The notes below the pieces were generated by a model, which saw only the letters and a list, made by a program, of their open reading frames with translations, was not told the origin of the DNA and made no database searches. Of a stretch of DNA of 59,279 bases, positions 35,577-43,930 are shown piece after piece; within the stretch, counting starts at the first letter, position 1, and each line of letters opens with the position of its first letter. A program made the position numbers and the translations under genes. This DNA comes from Burkholderia aenigmatica (GTDB taxonomy: Bacteria; Pseudomonadota; Gammaproteobacteria; Burkholderiales; Burkholderiaceae), in NCBI RefSeq assembly GCF_902499175.1, contig NZ_CABVQC010000062.1:1-59279 (forward strand), written 5' to 3'.

Positions 35577-35828
35577 TCATCGCGCATCGAGCCACGCGCG
35601 CAGCACGGGATCGCGGACGTCCAGCACGTCGAACAGGCCAAGTGCGCGCAACGCGGGCAACGCGTCGATCGTGTCGGCTTCCGCGCGCGCCCGGTCGGCG
35701 GATGCGGCGTTCGGGTCGGTCAGCACCCGCGCGTTGACCAGGAACGCGCCGACGGTGCCCTTGCGGATCGTCGTTCCGCCGGTCTCGATCCGGTCGGCGT
35801 GGTCGGGAAGCATCTGTTCGGCTCGCAT
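35577..35828 (-). CDS. Small conserved-looking protein of unknown function
   Basis: An 83-aa, acidic, Ala/Arg/Asp-rich protein without signal or membrane helix. GGAG lies eight bases before the ATG at 35828, and codon use matches the neighbours, so it is judged real. It is 46 bases upstream of the oxidoreductase gene on the same strand and probably shares its transcript. No domain is recognised. Confidence 0.65.
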   Translation of the reverse strand: MRAEQMLPDHADRIETGGTTIRKGTVGAFLVNARVLTDPNAASADRARAEADTIDALPALRALGLFDVLDVRDPVLRAWLDAR

Positions 35829-35892
35829 CGTGTCGTACTCCGGTTGTCATCGATGGACGCAGTGTAGGCGTGCGAATCCGGCCGATCTCCGG

Positions 35893-35918
35893 TATAACGG
35901 CCATTCGATATCGATATC
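35893..35918. promoter_or_regulatory. -10-like element and perfect palindrome before araC-type gene
   Basis: TATAAC at 35893-35898 and the 12-bp perfect palindrome GATATCGATATC at 35907-35918 lie in the spacer between the 83-aa gene and the AraC-type regulator, just before its start. This is a likely autoregulatory or divergent operator. Confidence 0.4.
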
Positions 35919-35923
35919 CGGCC

Positions 35924-36721
35924 ATGTCCGATCCGCTCCTGCCCGCCCGATTCATCAAGTCCGACGACGGGCCGTTCGTCGTCGCGGCCGTCTTGTCGCA
36001 ACGCGACCCGCGCGTGACGCCACCCCACTCGCATGCGCGCGGCCAGCTCGTCGGTGCGCTGAGCGGGCTGCTGACGATCGGTCTCGATGATCGGGACTGG
36101 GTCGTGCCGGCGATCCACGCGATCTGGATTCCGCCGCATTGCCGACATTCGTTGCGCTCGTTCGGGCCGATTGCCGGCTGGTCGGCGTTCGTCGCCGAAG
36201 CTCGCTGCGCGGCACTGCCGGATACGCCGCGTGCGATCCGCACGACGCCGCTGCTGCACGAAGCCGTGCAGCGTGCGGCGAGCTGGGATGATGCGGATCT
36301 GGATGCGGCGCAGACGCGGATCGCCGACGTGATCCTCGATGAAATCGCGTCATCGGAGGTCGAGGCGCTGGGGCTGGTGCGGCCGCAGGATCCGCGGCTC
36401 ATCAAGATCACCGATGCGCTCGCCGCGGATCTCGCCGACAACCGGCGGCTGGAGGAATGGGCCGAATGGGCCGGCATCAGCGCGCGGACGATGAGCCGCC
36501 GCTTCGTCGCGGAGACGGGGCTGACGTTCGCTCAGTGGCGTCAGCAGGCCAGGCTGCTGCGGGCGCTGGAGAGAATCGCCGACGGCGCGCCGGTGACGAC
36601 GATCGCGCTCGATCTCGGGTATGACAACGTGAGCGCGTTCATCGACATGTTCCGGCGTGCGTTGGGGACGACGCCGGGGAGGTATATGGAGGATGGGCCG
36701 CCGACTCCAAGCGCGGCATAG
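35924..36721 (+). CDS. AraC-family transcriptional regulator
   Basis: Regulator of 265 aa with an N-terminal cupin-type sensor (PPHSHARGQLVGALSG and WIPPHCRHSLR) and two C-terminal helix-turn-helix motifs ending in YDNVSAFIDMFRRALGTTPGRY (core VSAFIDMFRRALGTTPGRY). The motif AGISARTMSRRFVAETG is the first recognition helix. The start at 35924 is preferred to 35870, which would place non-homologous residues in front. It is divergent from the 83-aa/oxidoreductase pair and is their probable regulator. Confidence 0.9.
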   Translation: MSDPLLPARFIKSDDGPFVVAAVLSQRDPRVTPPHSHARGQLVGALSGLLTIGLDDRDWVVPAIHAIWIPPHCRHSLRSFGPIAGWSAFVAEARCAALPDTPRAIRTTPLLHEAVQRAASWDDADLDAAQTRIADVILDEIASSEVEALGLVRPQDPRLIKITDALAADLADNRRLEEWAEWAGISARTMSRRFVAETGLTFAQWRQQARLLRALERIADGAPVTTIALDLGYDNVSAFIDMFRRALGTTPGRYMEDGPPTPSAA

Positions 36722-37030
36722 CGAGTAATTCCCGTATCGCATCGAACCAACTCATCGCGCAACAGCAGTCCAATGGATATGCCGATAGGCTTTGAGCACC
36801 TTGCAAGTCTGAACCATGCCCTGGCGTTGCAGGTTATCGAGATACCTGCATTGGGCATCACCCGATCCATCAGAAATGATGTCTGCTCAAGCTACTCGCC
36901 GAGCAAATTGGAACGATTGCGCAGGAAGCGCACTCGTCGAGAATGTGTACGCTTTAGCATCTAGCCACACTAGAAAATCACGAAGCGGCTTCACGGGCCC
37001 GGGACGTCTTCTTTGCCCTATCACCGACAG
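36722..37030. other. A+T-rich junction with possible gene remnant
   Basis: 309 bases where base composition falls from the Burkholderia norm into an A+T-richer insert. No intact gene. A 44-codon open stretch on the minus strand (36752-36886) ends in TGA at 36754-36752. It reads like protein (for example RYLDNLQRQGMV) but has no start or ribosome site, so it may be the 3' end of a deleted gene. No inverted repeats of an insertion sequence were seen. Confidence 0.45.
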
Positions 37031-37531
37031 CTACGGCAACATAGCCGTGAATCGATCGAAATGTGTAGGCGGAAGCTTAATCTCGCCATCACTATCAACA
37101 GCCGTATCGAATATCAAGGATTCCTTGGTCCACACCAAGCGGACGGCATCCGGATACTCATAAGTCCGCTCGGCAAGTAATCGCATATCGGATGTCCGAT
37201 AGAGTCGCAAAAGGATCCGATTTCTTCCCAGGTACGCGTATTGCGCCGTGTAGCGGCCGCCATCGTTCCTCGATCGCTCGATATCAAACTGTGTCGCATG
37301 GGCACGTATGCGCGCATCCTGATAGTAAGAACCGGCCCAGCACAGCAAAGCGACAAATACCAGAGCGAAACCTAGCGTCTTCACTCTCGATTTCATTCGT
37401 GTGGCACACCCCTCTTTATGCGACATCCCGCACAAAACAACCATCAGAAGATATGTAATTACCGCAAACGCCACAATTTCCGCGAGCACAACAATCTCCG
37501 CTCCTTGCATAGCAGTCGCCAATCCGTTCAT
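37031..37531 (-). CDS. Two-helix membrane protein, candidate immunity partner
   Basis: A 166-aa protein with hydrophobic helices at about 11-34 and 50-67, followed by a charged domain of about 100 residues (AQYAYLGRNRILLRLY region) predicted to face the periplasm. Its ATG overlaps the stop of the DUF6402 gene by four bases (ATGA), so it is translated directly after it. Small membrane proteins coupled behind a putative type VI effector are typical immunity proteins; here this is inference. An internal Met46 would leave only the second helix and is an alternative start. Base composition is A+T-rich like its partner. Confidence 0.75.
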   Translation of the reverse strand: MNGLATAMQGAEIVVLAEIVAFAVITYLLMVVLCGMSHKEGCATRMKSRVKTLGFALVFVALLCWAGSYYQDARIRAHATQFDIERSRNDGGRYTAQYAYLGRNRILLRLYRTSDMRLLAERTYEYPDAVRLVWTKESLIFDTAVDSDGEIKLPPTHFDRFTAMLP

Positions 37532-38718
37532 TCAAAATACACCGTTATTGGCTTAGCCAGCATGATTGGCTTATAGTCGGAAAAAATTATGAAATCTCCA
37601 CCTCGGAGATATTTAATTTGCCACTCTCGGAACGAGCGATTCCGAACCGGATAGTAAGTTTTCCCAGGCTCATTGAGATTTGCGGCCGTGCCACCTGCCA
37701 CTATGGGAAAATCAAACCACGGCTGATCCGCGAGATTCGCCGCTGCGTAAATCGGCACGATTATTACGCCACCTTTTCCCCAATGGCCTAGATACTGTGA
37801 CCGTGAATCCGTAGGCCCCTCGAAGGAATAACCATCTCTCACATATACGACAATATGCGTAACCGTCGCGCTGTTATTTTCAGCATCGAAAGTAACGCGA
37901 GCCACCGCAGCATAAATATTGAATGCCCCCAACGCGCCTGTTAGGTCGTCGGGAACACCACCTTCCGGAAATCGCCGAACAGCCTGCAATGCTTTTTGTT
38001 CAAAGGAGCTCTCTACCGCCGCTCGCTGAAACTGGAATTTCTTGTGCAGTTTTCGGATATCGTTTCCGCTTACCGCCCAGGGTGATACGTCCCCGCGATT
38101 ACTGTAGCGACCAAGAATGTCCTTAAGGATCTCATATGCACGCGGGTTATATATAGCGGAATTTATGAGATTATCGTATTGCTTTTTTGCACGCGCATGC
38201 CTAAGAACCCAATCTATTTTGATGGTGGTTCGATCGACCATCGACTCAGGGTAGAGTTCGCCATTTTGGTTAATCTCGTTCTGCTGATCCTTTGGCGTCT
38301 TCGAGTAGTTAAGCTCTCCCGAAAACCATCGCTCCATCAGTTTCGCCGAAACTGGCATATGTTCTTTGCGCATGGCGTCGGGGATTTGCTGAATATCGAA
38401 AGGCAGCACCTCCTTTTCCTTCTCCGCCGGTTTCGGTTGCTTGGGCGGATCAGGCGTATCCAACCATTTCTTGAAGCGTGAAAATGTATTCGCGATCCTT
38501 TCGATGTCGTCCACCATCTTATCGAGCGAATCCCGCTTGTCGGCCCGCGCAACAAACGTCGATGGATTGACTGGCGACCTCTTCACCGGGGGAGCCATTG
38601 ACATTGACAGGCCGACATGACACGCAGGGAAGCCCCCATCGTCCCCCTCGCATAGCTTCCATCTCCACATGAGCTTGTTGATCTTGAAGTATGGAATCCT
38701 ATCTTTATAGCGCGTCAT
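37528..38718 (-). CDS. DUF6402 family protein, putative type VI-associated effector
   Basis: A 396-aa protein. Residues about 161-385 match my memory of the DUF6402 family: KIDWVLRHARAKKQYD, the DLTGALGAFNIYAAVARV block (core DLTGALGAFNIYAAV), VTHIVVYVRDGYSF, RSQYLGHWGKGGV, and YYPVRNRSFREW followed by RGGDFIIFSD. These proteins are common beside VgrG/PAAR/DUF4123 genes in Burkholderia and relatives and are suspected T6SS cargo, but their activity is unknown to me. There is no signal peptide. Residues 60-105 are Lys/Asp/Pro-rich. It is translationally coupled to a small membrane protein. No T6SS gene is in the window. Confidence 0.85.
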   Translation of the reverse strand: MTRYKDRIPYFKINKLMWRWKLCEGDDGGFPACHVGLSMSMAPPVKRSPVNPSTFVARADKRDSLDKMVDDIERIANTFSRFKKWLDTPDPPKQPKPAEKEKEVLPFDIQQIPDAMRKEHMPVSAKLMERWFSGELNYSKTPKDQQNEINQNGELYPESMVDRTTIKIDWVLRHARAKKQYDNLINSAIYNPRAYEILKDILGRYSNRGDVSPWAVSGNDIRKLHKKFQFQRAAVESSFEQKALQAVRRFPEGGVPDDLTGALGAFNIYAAVARVTFDAENNSATVTHIVVYVRDGYSFEGPTDSRSQYLGHWGKGGVIIVPIYAAANLADQPWFDFPIVAGGTAANLNEPGKTYYPVRNRSFREWQIKYLRGGDFIIFSDYKPIMLAKPITVYFE

Positions 38719-38846
38719 GCTGTCACTCGGATTGTAGAATCCTCGACCTTACAATGCCGAACAAAGCCTAACAATACCGCCCACCTACCACGTATCTCAA
38801 CGGCAAGTCACAAGAAACCTGCAGAAGCACTTGTCGCACTTGCCCA

Positions 38847-39382
38847 TCACAGGCCAGATGGTGAAACGCAATCCTTCCAGACCATTGTAGACAACTGCAA
38901 ACGACGAACTCGTCGCTCGTAGCCCATTCGCAGTTCCTGTGCCGGTTTGCTCAACTCATTCATTGCATCGACGCTCGCCTGATCGCGCTCCATCTTGTAG
39001 CGCATCAGATCGGAAGAACGTATGCATCGACGCCTGCCTGTCCGGTGATATGGCAACGCATTCGATTCAAGCAGCTTGATCAGGTGTGGACGAGCGAGAG
39101 GTTGAGCAAGTCTGCCGCTTCCGGGGTCGTCAATTCCGCATGGACGGGGACGACCTTGACCACATTGCCGTCGGCCAACTCCACGAGGATATCCACCAAC
39201 AGAAGTAGTGCGGATGTCGGGAGATCAACCTGATGCGCGTGATTTTCGTCGTCAAAAATCAGAATGCGCTGCGTATCGGTTCGCGTTGCGAGATGAACCG
39301 CCAGCGTGCGCTGCCCTTCGACAGCCGCCTACATCTCGCGCTCGACGGGCAAGATCATGTCGGGGGTCGTGGTATGGGGCAT
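38847..39382 (-). pseudogene. Decayed excisionase-family antitoxin gene
   Basis: Reading from ATG 39382, the product starts PHTTTPDMILPVEREM and is broken by TAG at 39331-39329 (codon 18). It continues in frame with RTLAVHLATRTDTQRI, LPTSALLLLVDILVELADG, and VVPVHAELTTPEAADLLNLS, then meets TGA at 39082-39080. A one-base shift there restores LIKLLESNALPYHRTGRRR and the rest to the stop at 38847. The intact family is an excisionase/MerR-like helix-turn-helix antitoxin usually paired with a PIN-domain toxin. Both the nonsense codon and the frameshift are seen directly. No toxin gene follows. Confidence 0.8.
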
Positions 39383-39478
39383 CGCGCTATCCAATCGAGG
39401 GTTTCGGAATGACGTCACATTATTCGAAATAGTCGAAACTCGATAGAACCCTCATTACATCGACCACACCCGCTTCAT

Positions 39479-40285
39479 TCAATACGTCCCATCCCCCTTC
39501 TTCACGGCCTCGCCGCCCTTCCCCTTGAACTGCGCAGCCAACCGCTCCGCACTCCTCGCCAGCAGCGTCGTATCCACCCCGACCGCGACGAACAACGCCC
39601 CCGCTTCCAGATAGCGCCGCGCGGCCGCCTCGTCCGCGCTCAGAATGCCCGGCGCCTTGCCGGCCGCCTTGATCGTCCGGATCGCGCCGTCGATCGCGGC
39701 CTGCACGTCCGGGTGCCCCGGATTGCCGAGATGCCCGAGGTCAGCGGCCAGATCGGCCGGTCCGATGAACACGCCATCGACACCCTCGACCCGCGCAATC
39801 GCATCGATCGCGTCAAGCCCCGCCCGCGTCTCGACCTGCACGAGCACGGCCATCTCGTCGTTCGCGCGATGCAGGTAGTCGCCAATACGATTCCACCGCG
39901 ACGCACGCGCCAGCGCACTGCCGACACCACGAATGCCATGCGGCGGATAACGCGTCGCCGCCACCGCCGCGCGCGCTTCATCCGCGCTCTGCACCATCGG
40001 CACGAGCAACGTCTGCGCGCCGAGGTCGAGCACCTGCTTGACGATCACCGGATCGTTCCACGGCACGCGCACGACCGGATGCGACGGATACGGCGCGATC
40101 GCCTGCAGTTGCGCGAGGATCGTCGGTACCGTGTTCGGCGCATGCTCGCCGTCGATCAGCAGCCAGTCGAAACCGGCACCCGCAACCACTTCGGCACTGT
40201 ACGGATTCGCGAGCCCGAGCCACAGCCCGACCTGCGCGTCGCCGCGTGCAAGCGCGGCCTTGAAGACATTCGAAGGAATCTGCAT
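39479..40285 (-). CDS. hpaI: 4-hydroxy-2-oxoheptanedioate aldolase
   Basis: Last step of the homoprotocatechuate pathway: metal-dependent cleavage of 4-hydroxy-2-oxoheptane-1,7-dioate to pyruvate and succinic semialdehyde. The 268-aa product has the HpcH/HpaI signature GFDWLLIDGEHAPN, the Arg-containing VRVPWND, ETRAGLDAIDAIA and GVFIGPADLAADLG. It is the promoter-distal gene of the hpa operon, 13 bases after hpaH. Its 3' end abuts the A+T-rich accessory insert. Confidence 0.95.
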   Translation of the reverse strand: MQIPSNVFKAALARGDAQVGLWLGLANPYSAEVVAGAGFDWLLIDGEHAPNTVPTILAQLQAIAPYPSHPVVRVPWNDPVIVKQVLDLGAQTLLVPMVQSADEARAAVAATRYPPHGIRGVGSALARASRWNRIGDYLHRANDEMAVLVQVETRAGLDAIDAIARVEGVDGVFIGPADLAADLGHLGNPGHPDVQAAIDGAIRTIKAAGKAPGILSADEAAARRYLEAGALFVAVGVDTTLLARSAERLAAQFKGKGGEAVKKGDGTY

Positions 40286-40297
40286 CGTTCGCTCACC

Positions 40298-41101
40298 TCA
40301 TTCGAAGTAGCACTGGATCGTCCCGAGCGGGCCGTAGTCGACGCTGAACGTATCGCCCGGCCGCGCCGCGCACGGCCGCGTGAACGACCCGCCGAGCACG
40401 ACCTGCCCCGGCTCCAGCGCGACGTCGAAGCGCGACAGCCGGTTCGCGAGCCACACGACCCCGTTCGCCGGATGGTTCAGCACGCCGGCCGCGACGCCCG
40501 TTTCCTCGACCACGCCGTTGCGCGACATGATCGCCGCGACCCAGCGCAGGTCGACGTCCTGCGGCTTCACGGGCCGCCCGCCGATCACGACGCCCGCGTT
40601 CGCGGCGTTGTCCGCGATCGTGTCGAACACCTTGCGCGGCCGTTTCGTGTCGGGGTCGATCGACTGGCTGCGCGCGTCGATGATCTCGAGCGCCGGCACG
40701 ACATAATCAACCGCGTCGTACACGTCGAAGATCGTGCAGTTCGGGCCGGTGAGCCGCTTGCCGAGCACGAACGCGAGCTCGACCTCGACGCGCGGCACGA
40801 TGAAGCGGCCGGTGGGAATCGTGCCGCCGTCGGCGAAGAACATGTCGTCGAGCAGCGCGCCGTAGTCGGGCTCGTCGATCTGCGACGTATTCTGCATCGC
40901 CTTCGACGTGAGGCCGATCTTGTGCCCCTTCAGCGTGCGGCCTTCCGCGAGCTTGAGGGCCACCCACGCGCGCTGGATCGCATACGCGTCGTCGATCGTG
41001 ATGTCGGGATGGTCGAGCGAGATCTGGCGGATCTGCTTGCGTTCGCGCTCGGCGTCGTGCAGACGCTGCGCGAGCTGGTCGATGATGGCGGGTTCGAGCA
41101 T
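40298..41101 (-). CDS. hpaH: 2-oxo-hept-4-ene-1,7-dioate hydratase
   Basis: Adds water to 2-oxohept-4-ene-1,7-dioate in the fifth step of the pathway. The 267-aa protein is a member of the MhpD/HpcG hydratase group of the FAH fold. KGHKIGLTSKAMQ, the metal-binding VEVELAFVLGK segment, YVVPALEIIDAR and NHPANGVVWLANRL are visible. ATG 41101 is chosen because the family begins near LEPAIIDQLAQRL; the frame stays open to 41272 inside hpaF. It follows hpaF by 20 bases. Confidence 0.94.
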   Translation of the reverse strand: MLEPAIIDQLAQRLHDAERERKQIRQISLDHPDITIDDAYAIQRAWVALKLAEGRTLKGHKIGLTSKAMQNTSQIDEPDYGALLDDMFFADGGTIPTGRFIVPRVEVELAFVLGKRLTGPNCTIFDVYDAVDYVVPALEIIDARSQSIDPDTKRPRKVFDTIADNAANAGVVIGGRPVKPQDVDLRWVAAIMSRNGVVEETGVAAGVLNHPANGVVWLANRLSRFDVALEPGQVVLGGSFTRPCAARPGDTFSVDYGPLGTIQCYFE

Positions 41102-41121
41102 GGTCGGATCGGGAATGGGGT

Positions 41122-41514
41122 TCAGCCGGCCCGCTTGTAGCGGGCATGGATGTTGTTGTGCTTGTACGAGCCGCTTTCGCTGAACTCGGTCAGTTCCATC
41201 GACAGCGCGAGGTAGCGTTTCGCGTACAGCGCCGCGAAATGCACCTTGACCGCGTCGAACAGCGCGTCGCACGCGGCCTTCTTCTGCGCGTCGGTGCGGC
41301 CCGAGCCGATCTTCAGCGTCACGTGGACGAATGCGTCGTCCTCCGTGCCATCGGCGACGCAGTAGTCGTGCAGTTCGATCGCGCGCGAGCGGATGCCGCC
41401 CGTCGGGAACACGCCGCCCTGCGCGATCAGCGTTTCGTTGATCGTGCGCAGCAGCGTGGGAATACGCGCGTCGTCGCGGATGTTCGCGGTGTATTCGACG
41501 ACGATATGGGGCAT
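41122..41514 (-). CDS. hpaF: 5-carboxymethyl-2-hydroxymuconate delta-isomerase
   Basis: Tautomerase-superfamily isomerase converting 5-carboxymethyl-2-hydroxymuconate to 5-oxopent-3-ene-1,2,5-tricarboxylate. At 130 aa it has the usual length and begins Met-Pro, leaving the catalytic N-terminal proline after Met removal (PHIVVEYTANI). It lies between hpaD and hpaH in the operon, with 33 bases to hpaD. Confidence 0.95.
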   Translation of the reverse strand: MPHIVVEYTANIRDDARIPTLLRTINETLIAQGGVFPTGGIRSRAIELHDYCVADGTEDDAFVHVTLKIGSGRTDAQKKAACDALFDAVKVHFAALYAKRYLALSMELTEFSESGSYKHNNIHARYKRAG

Positions 41515-41547
41515 GGCGAGTCTCCTGTCGAATGCGTGGCGTGGTGA

Positions 41548-42396
41548 TCAGGACAACGGAAAGATCGCATTGATCTGCCCGGTACCCGAACTCGCGAAAT
41601 AGTCGGTGACGATCTCGACGGGTTTATCGTAGCGATCCCAGCCGAGCAAGCCGAGCAGCATCGCGGTGTCGTGCATCCCGCCTTCGCCGTGACAATGCGT
41701 GTTGTACTCGGGCAGCATCGCGCAGAAGGTCTTGAAATCGCCCTGCTTCCACAGCTCGACCACGCGCAGGTCGACCTGCCGGAAGAATTCGCGGCTGATC
41801 TGGTGGATCGATTCCTCGGGGCTGCCGTTGTCGTTGAAGCGATGCGACAGCGACCCGCTCGCGAGGAACGCGACGTTCGAATCGCTCTTCTCGATTGCTT
41901 CGAGCAGCGCCTCGCCGAAGCGCCGGCTTTCGTCGAGCTGATGCCACATGCACCAGCCGGCGATCGACACGACCTTGAAGTGCTGGTCGGCGTTCATGTA
42001 ACGCATCGGCACGAGCGTGCCGTATTCGAGTTCGAGGCTGTCGATCTCGTGCGCGCGCGTTGCGATCCCGCGCTCGCTGGCCGTCTCGGCGATCAACTGG
42101 CCGAGCGCCGGGTTGCCCGGATACGCGTACTTCATGTCGCGGATGAAATGCGGCAGCTCGTTGCTCGTGTACGTGCCCGAGAACTGCGCATTGCAGTTCA
42201 CGTGATAGCCAGCGTTGACGAGCCAGTGCACGTCCGACACGACGATCGTGTCGACGCCGAGCGCGCGGCAGCGCTCGCCGATCAGTTGATGGCCGCGGAT
42301 CGCCGCTTCGCGGCAGCCGTGATGCCTGCCGGGCAATTCCGACAGGTACATCGACGGCACGTGCGTGATCTTCGCGGCGAGGGACAGTTTGCCCAT
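41548..42396 (-). CDS. hpaD: 3,4-dihydroxyphenylacetate 2,3-dioxygenase
   Basis: Extradiol ring-cleaving enzyme opening homoprotocatechuate to 5-carboxymethyl-2-hydroxymuconate semialdehyde. The 282-aa protein belongs to the LigB-type class III dioxygenases. Fe(II) ligands of this class are expected among KITHVPSMYLSE, the HHGCREAAIRGH region and SDVHWLVNAGYH. GSLSHRFNDNG and the C-terminal HCHGEGGMHDT are also typical. It sits 48 bases downstream of hpaE. Confidence 0.94.
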   Translation of the reverse strand: MGKLSLAAKITHVPSMYLSELPGRHHGCREAAIRGHQLIGERCRALGVDTIVVSDVHWLVNAGYHVNCNAQFSGTYTSNELPHFIRDMKYAYPGNPALGQLIAETASERGIATRAHEIDSLELEYGTLVPMRYMNADQHFKVVSIAGWCMWHQLDESRRFGEALLEAIEKSDSNVAFLASGSLSHRFNDNGSPEESIHQISREFFRQVDLRVVELWKQGDFKTFCAMLPEYNTHCHGEGGMHDTAMLLGLLGWDRYDKPVEIVTDYFASSGTGQINAIFPLS

Positions 42397-42444
42397 CGTT
42401 CAAGTCTCCGTATGGTTCTTCCGTGCTGCCCGACGACCCAAGCG

Positions 42445-43908
42445 TTACACGCCCCAGCGCGGAATGTGGTGCGAACCCATCGAGATGCACACGTTCTTGA
42501 TCTCCGCGAACACCTCGAAACTGTACTCGCCGCCCTCGCGCCCGGTGCCCGACTCCTTCACGCCGCCGAACGGCTGTCGCAGGTCGCGCACGTTCTGGCT
42601 GTTCACGAACACCATCCCGGCTTCGATGCCGCGCGCGAGGCGATGCACCTTGCCGACGTCCTGTGTCCAGATGTACGACGCGAGGCCGTACGCCGTGTCG
42701 TTCGCGAGCCGCAACCCTTCGTCTTCGTCCGCGAACGGGATAATGCACGCGACCGGCCCGAAGATCTCTTCCTGCGCGACGCGCATCCGGTTGTCGACGT
42801 CGGCCAGCACGGTCGGCCGCACGAAGTTGCCGTTGCGCAGATGGTCGGGCAGGCCCGCCGGCTTGTCCGCGCCGCCCGCGACCACGCGCGCGCCTTCCTG
42901 CTCGCCGATGCGGATATAGCCCGTCACCTTCTCCCAGTGCTGACGCGTGATCATCGCGCCGAGATTCGTGGCCGGATCGGACGGATCGCCAACGATCAGG
43001 TTGTTCGCGCGGCGCGCGAATTCCTGCACGAAGCGATCGTAGATCGTACGCTGCACGAAGATCCTCGAGCCGGCCGTGCAGCGTTCGCCGTTGATCGAGA
43101 AGATCGTGAACAGCGACGCATCGAGCGCGCGGTCGAAATCGGCGTCGTCGAAAATCAGCACCGGCGACTTGCCGCCGAGTTCCATCGAATACTTCTTGAG
43201 ACCGGCGCGCTCCATGATCCGCTTGCCGGTGACGGTGCCGCCGGTGAACGACACCGCACGCACGTCCGGATGGCGCACCAGCGCATCGCCGGCCGTCGCG
43301 CCATAGCCCTGCACGACGTTCAGCACGCCCGGCGGGATGCCGGCTTCGAGCGCGAGGCGGCCGAGCTGGTCGGCCGTCAGCGGCGACAGCTCCGACATCT
43401 TCAGCACGGCCGTGTTGCCGAGCGCGAGGCACGGCGCCGTCTTCCACGTCGCGGTCATGAACGGCACGTTCCACGGCGACACCAGCGCGCACACGCCGAC
43501 CGGCTGGTACAGCGTGTAGTTCAGCATCTGGTCGTCGACCGGATAGGTGCGCCCGTTCATCTGCACGCACACTTCCGCGAAGAAGTTGAAGTTCTCCGAC
43601 GCGCGCGGGATCAGCTGCTTGCTCGTCTGCGCGATCGGCAGGCCGGTGTCCTGCGTCTCCAGCGCCGCGAGCATCGGCACGTTCTTCTCGATCAGCTCGC
43701 CGAGCTTGCGCATCAGCTTCGCGCGCTCCTTGGCGGGCGTGTTCGCCCATTTCGGGAACGCTTCCTTCGCGGCGCGCACGGCCGCGTCGACTTCGGCCTC
43801 GCCGCCCGATGCGACGTCGGTGATCACGTCGCCCGTCGCGGGATTCAGCGTCGTGAACGTCTCGCGGCTTTCGACTTCGCGGCCGTCGATCCAGTGCTTG
43901 ATGGTCAT
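42445..43908 (-). CDS. hpaE: 5-carboxymethyl-2-hydroxymuconate semialdehyde dehydrogenase
   Basis: NAD-dependent aldehyde dehydrogenase of 487 aa acting after ring cleavage. Core motifs are visible: NVPFMTATWKTAPCLALGN, FTGGTVTGKRIM, the catalytic Glu in SMELGGKSPV, the catalytic Cys in NGERCTAGSRIF, and EEIFGPVACI. An AAGGAGAGAG sequence precedes ATG 43908. It follows hpaG2 by 22 bases. Confidence 0.95.
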   Translation of the reverse strand: MTIKHWIDGREVESRETFTTLNPATGDVITDVASGGEAEVDAAVRAAKEAFPKWANTPAKERAKLMRKLGELIEKNVPMLAALETQDTGLPIAQTSKQLIPRASENFNFFAEVCVQMNGRTYPVDDQMLNYTLYQPVGVCALVSPWNVPFMTATWKTAPCLALGNTAVLKMSELSPLTADQLGRLALEAGIPPGVLNVVQGYGATAGDALVRHPDVRAVSFTGGTVTGKRIMERAGLKKYSMELGGKSPVLIFDDADFDRALDASLFTIFSINGERCTAGSRIFVQRTIYDRFVQEFARRANNLIVGDPSDPATNLGAMITRQHWEKVTGYIRIGEQEGARVVAGGADKPAGLPDHLRNGNFVRPTVLADVDNRMRVAQEEIFGPVACIIPFADEDEGLRLANDTAYGLASYIWTQDVGKVHRLARGIEAGMVFVNSQNVRDLRQPFGGVKESGTGREGGEYSFEVFAEIKNVCISMGSHHIPRWGV

Positions 43909-43930
43909 GCTCTCTCCTTGGGCGACGGGC

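Noticed and set aside
36722..37030. Insertion-sequence remnant
   Set aside because: No terminal inverted repeats, target duplication or transposase motif could be seen; kept only as an unexplained remnant.
37528..39382. Whole region considered as an intact toxin-antitoxin locus (DUF6402 as toxin of the antitoxin)
   Set aside because: The antitoxin family pairs with PIN toxins, is itself broken, and DUF6402 is coupled to a different membrane protein.
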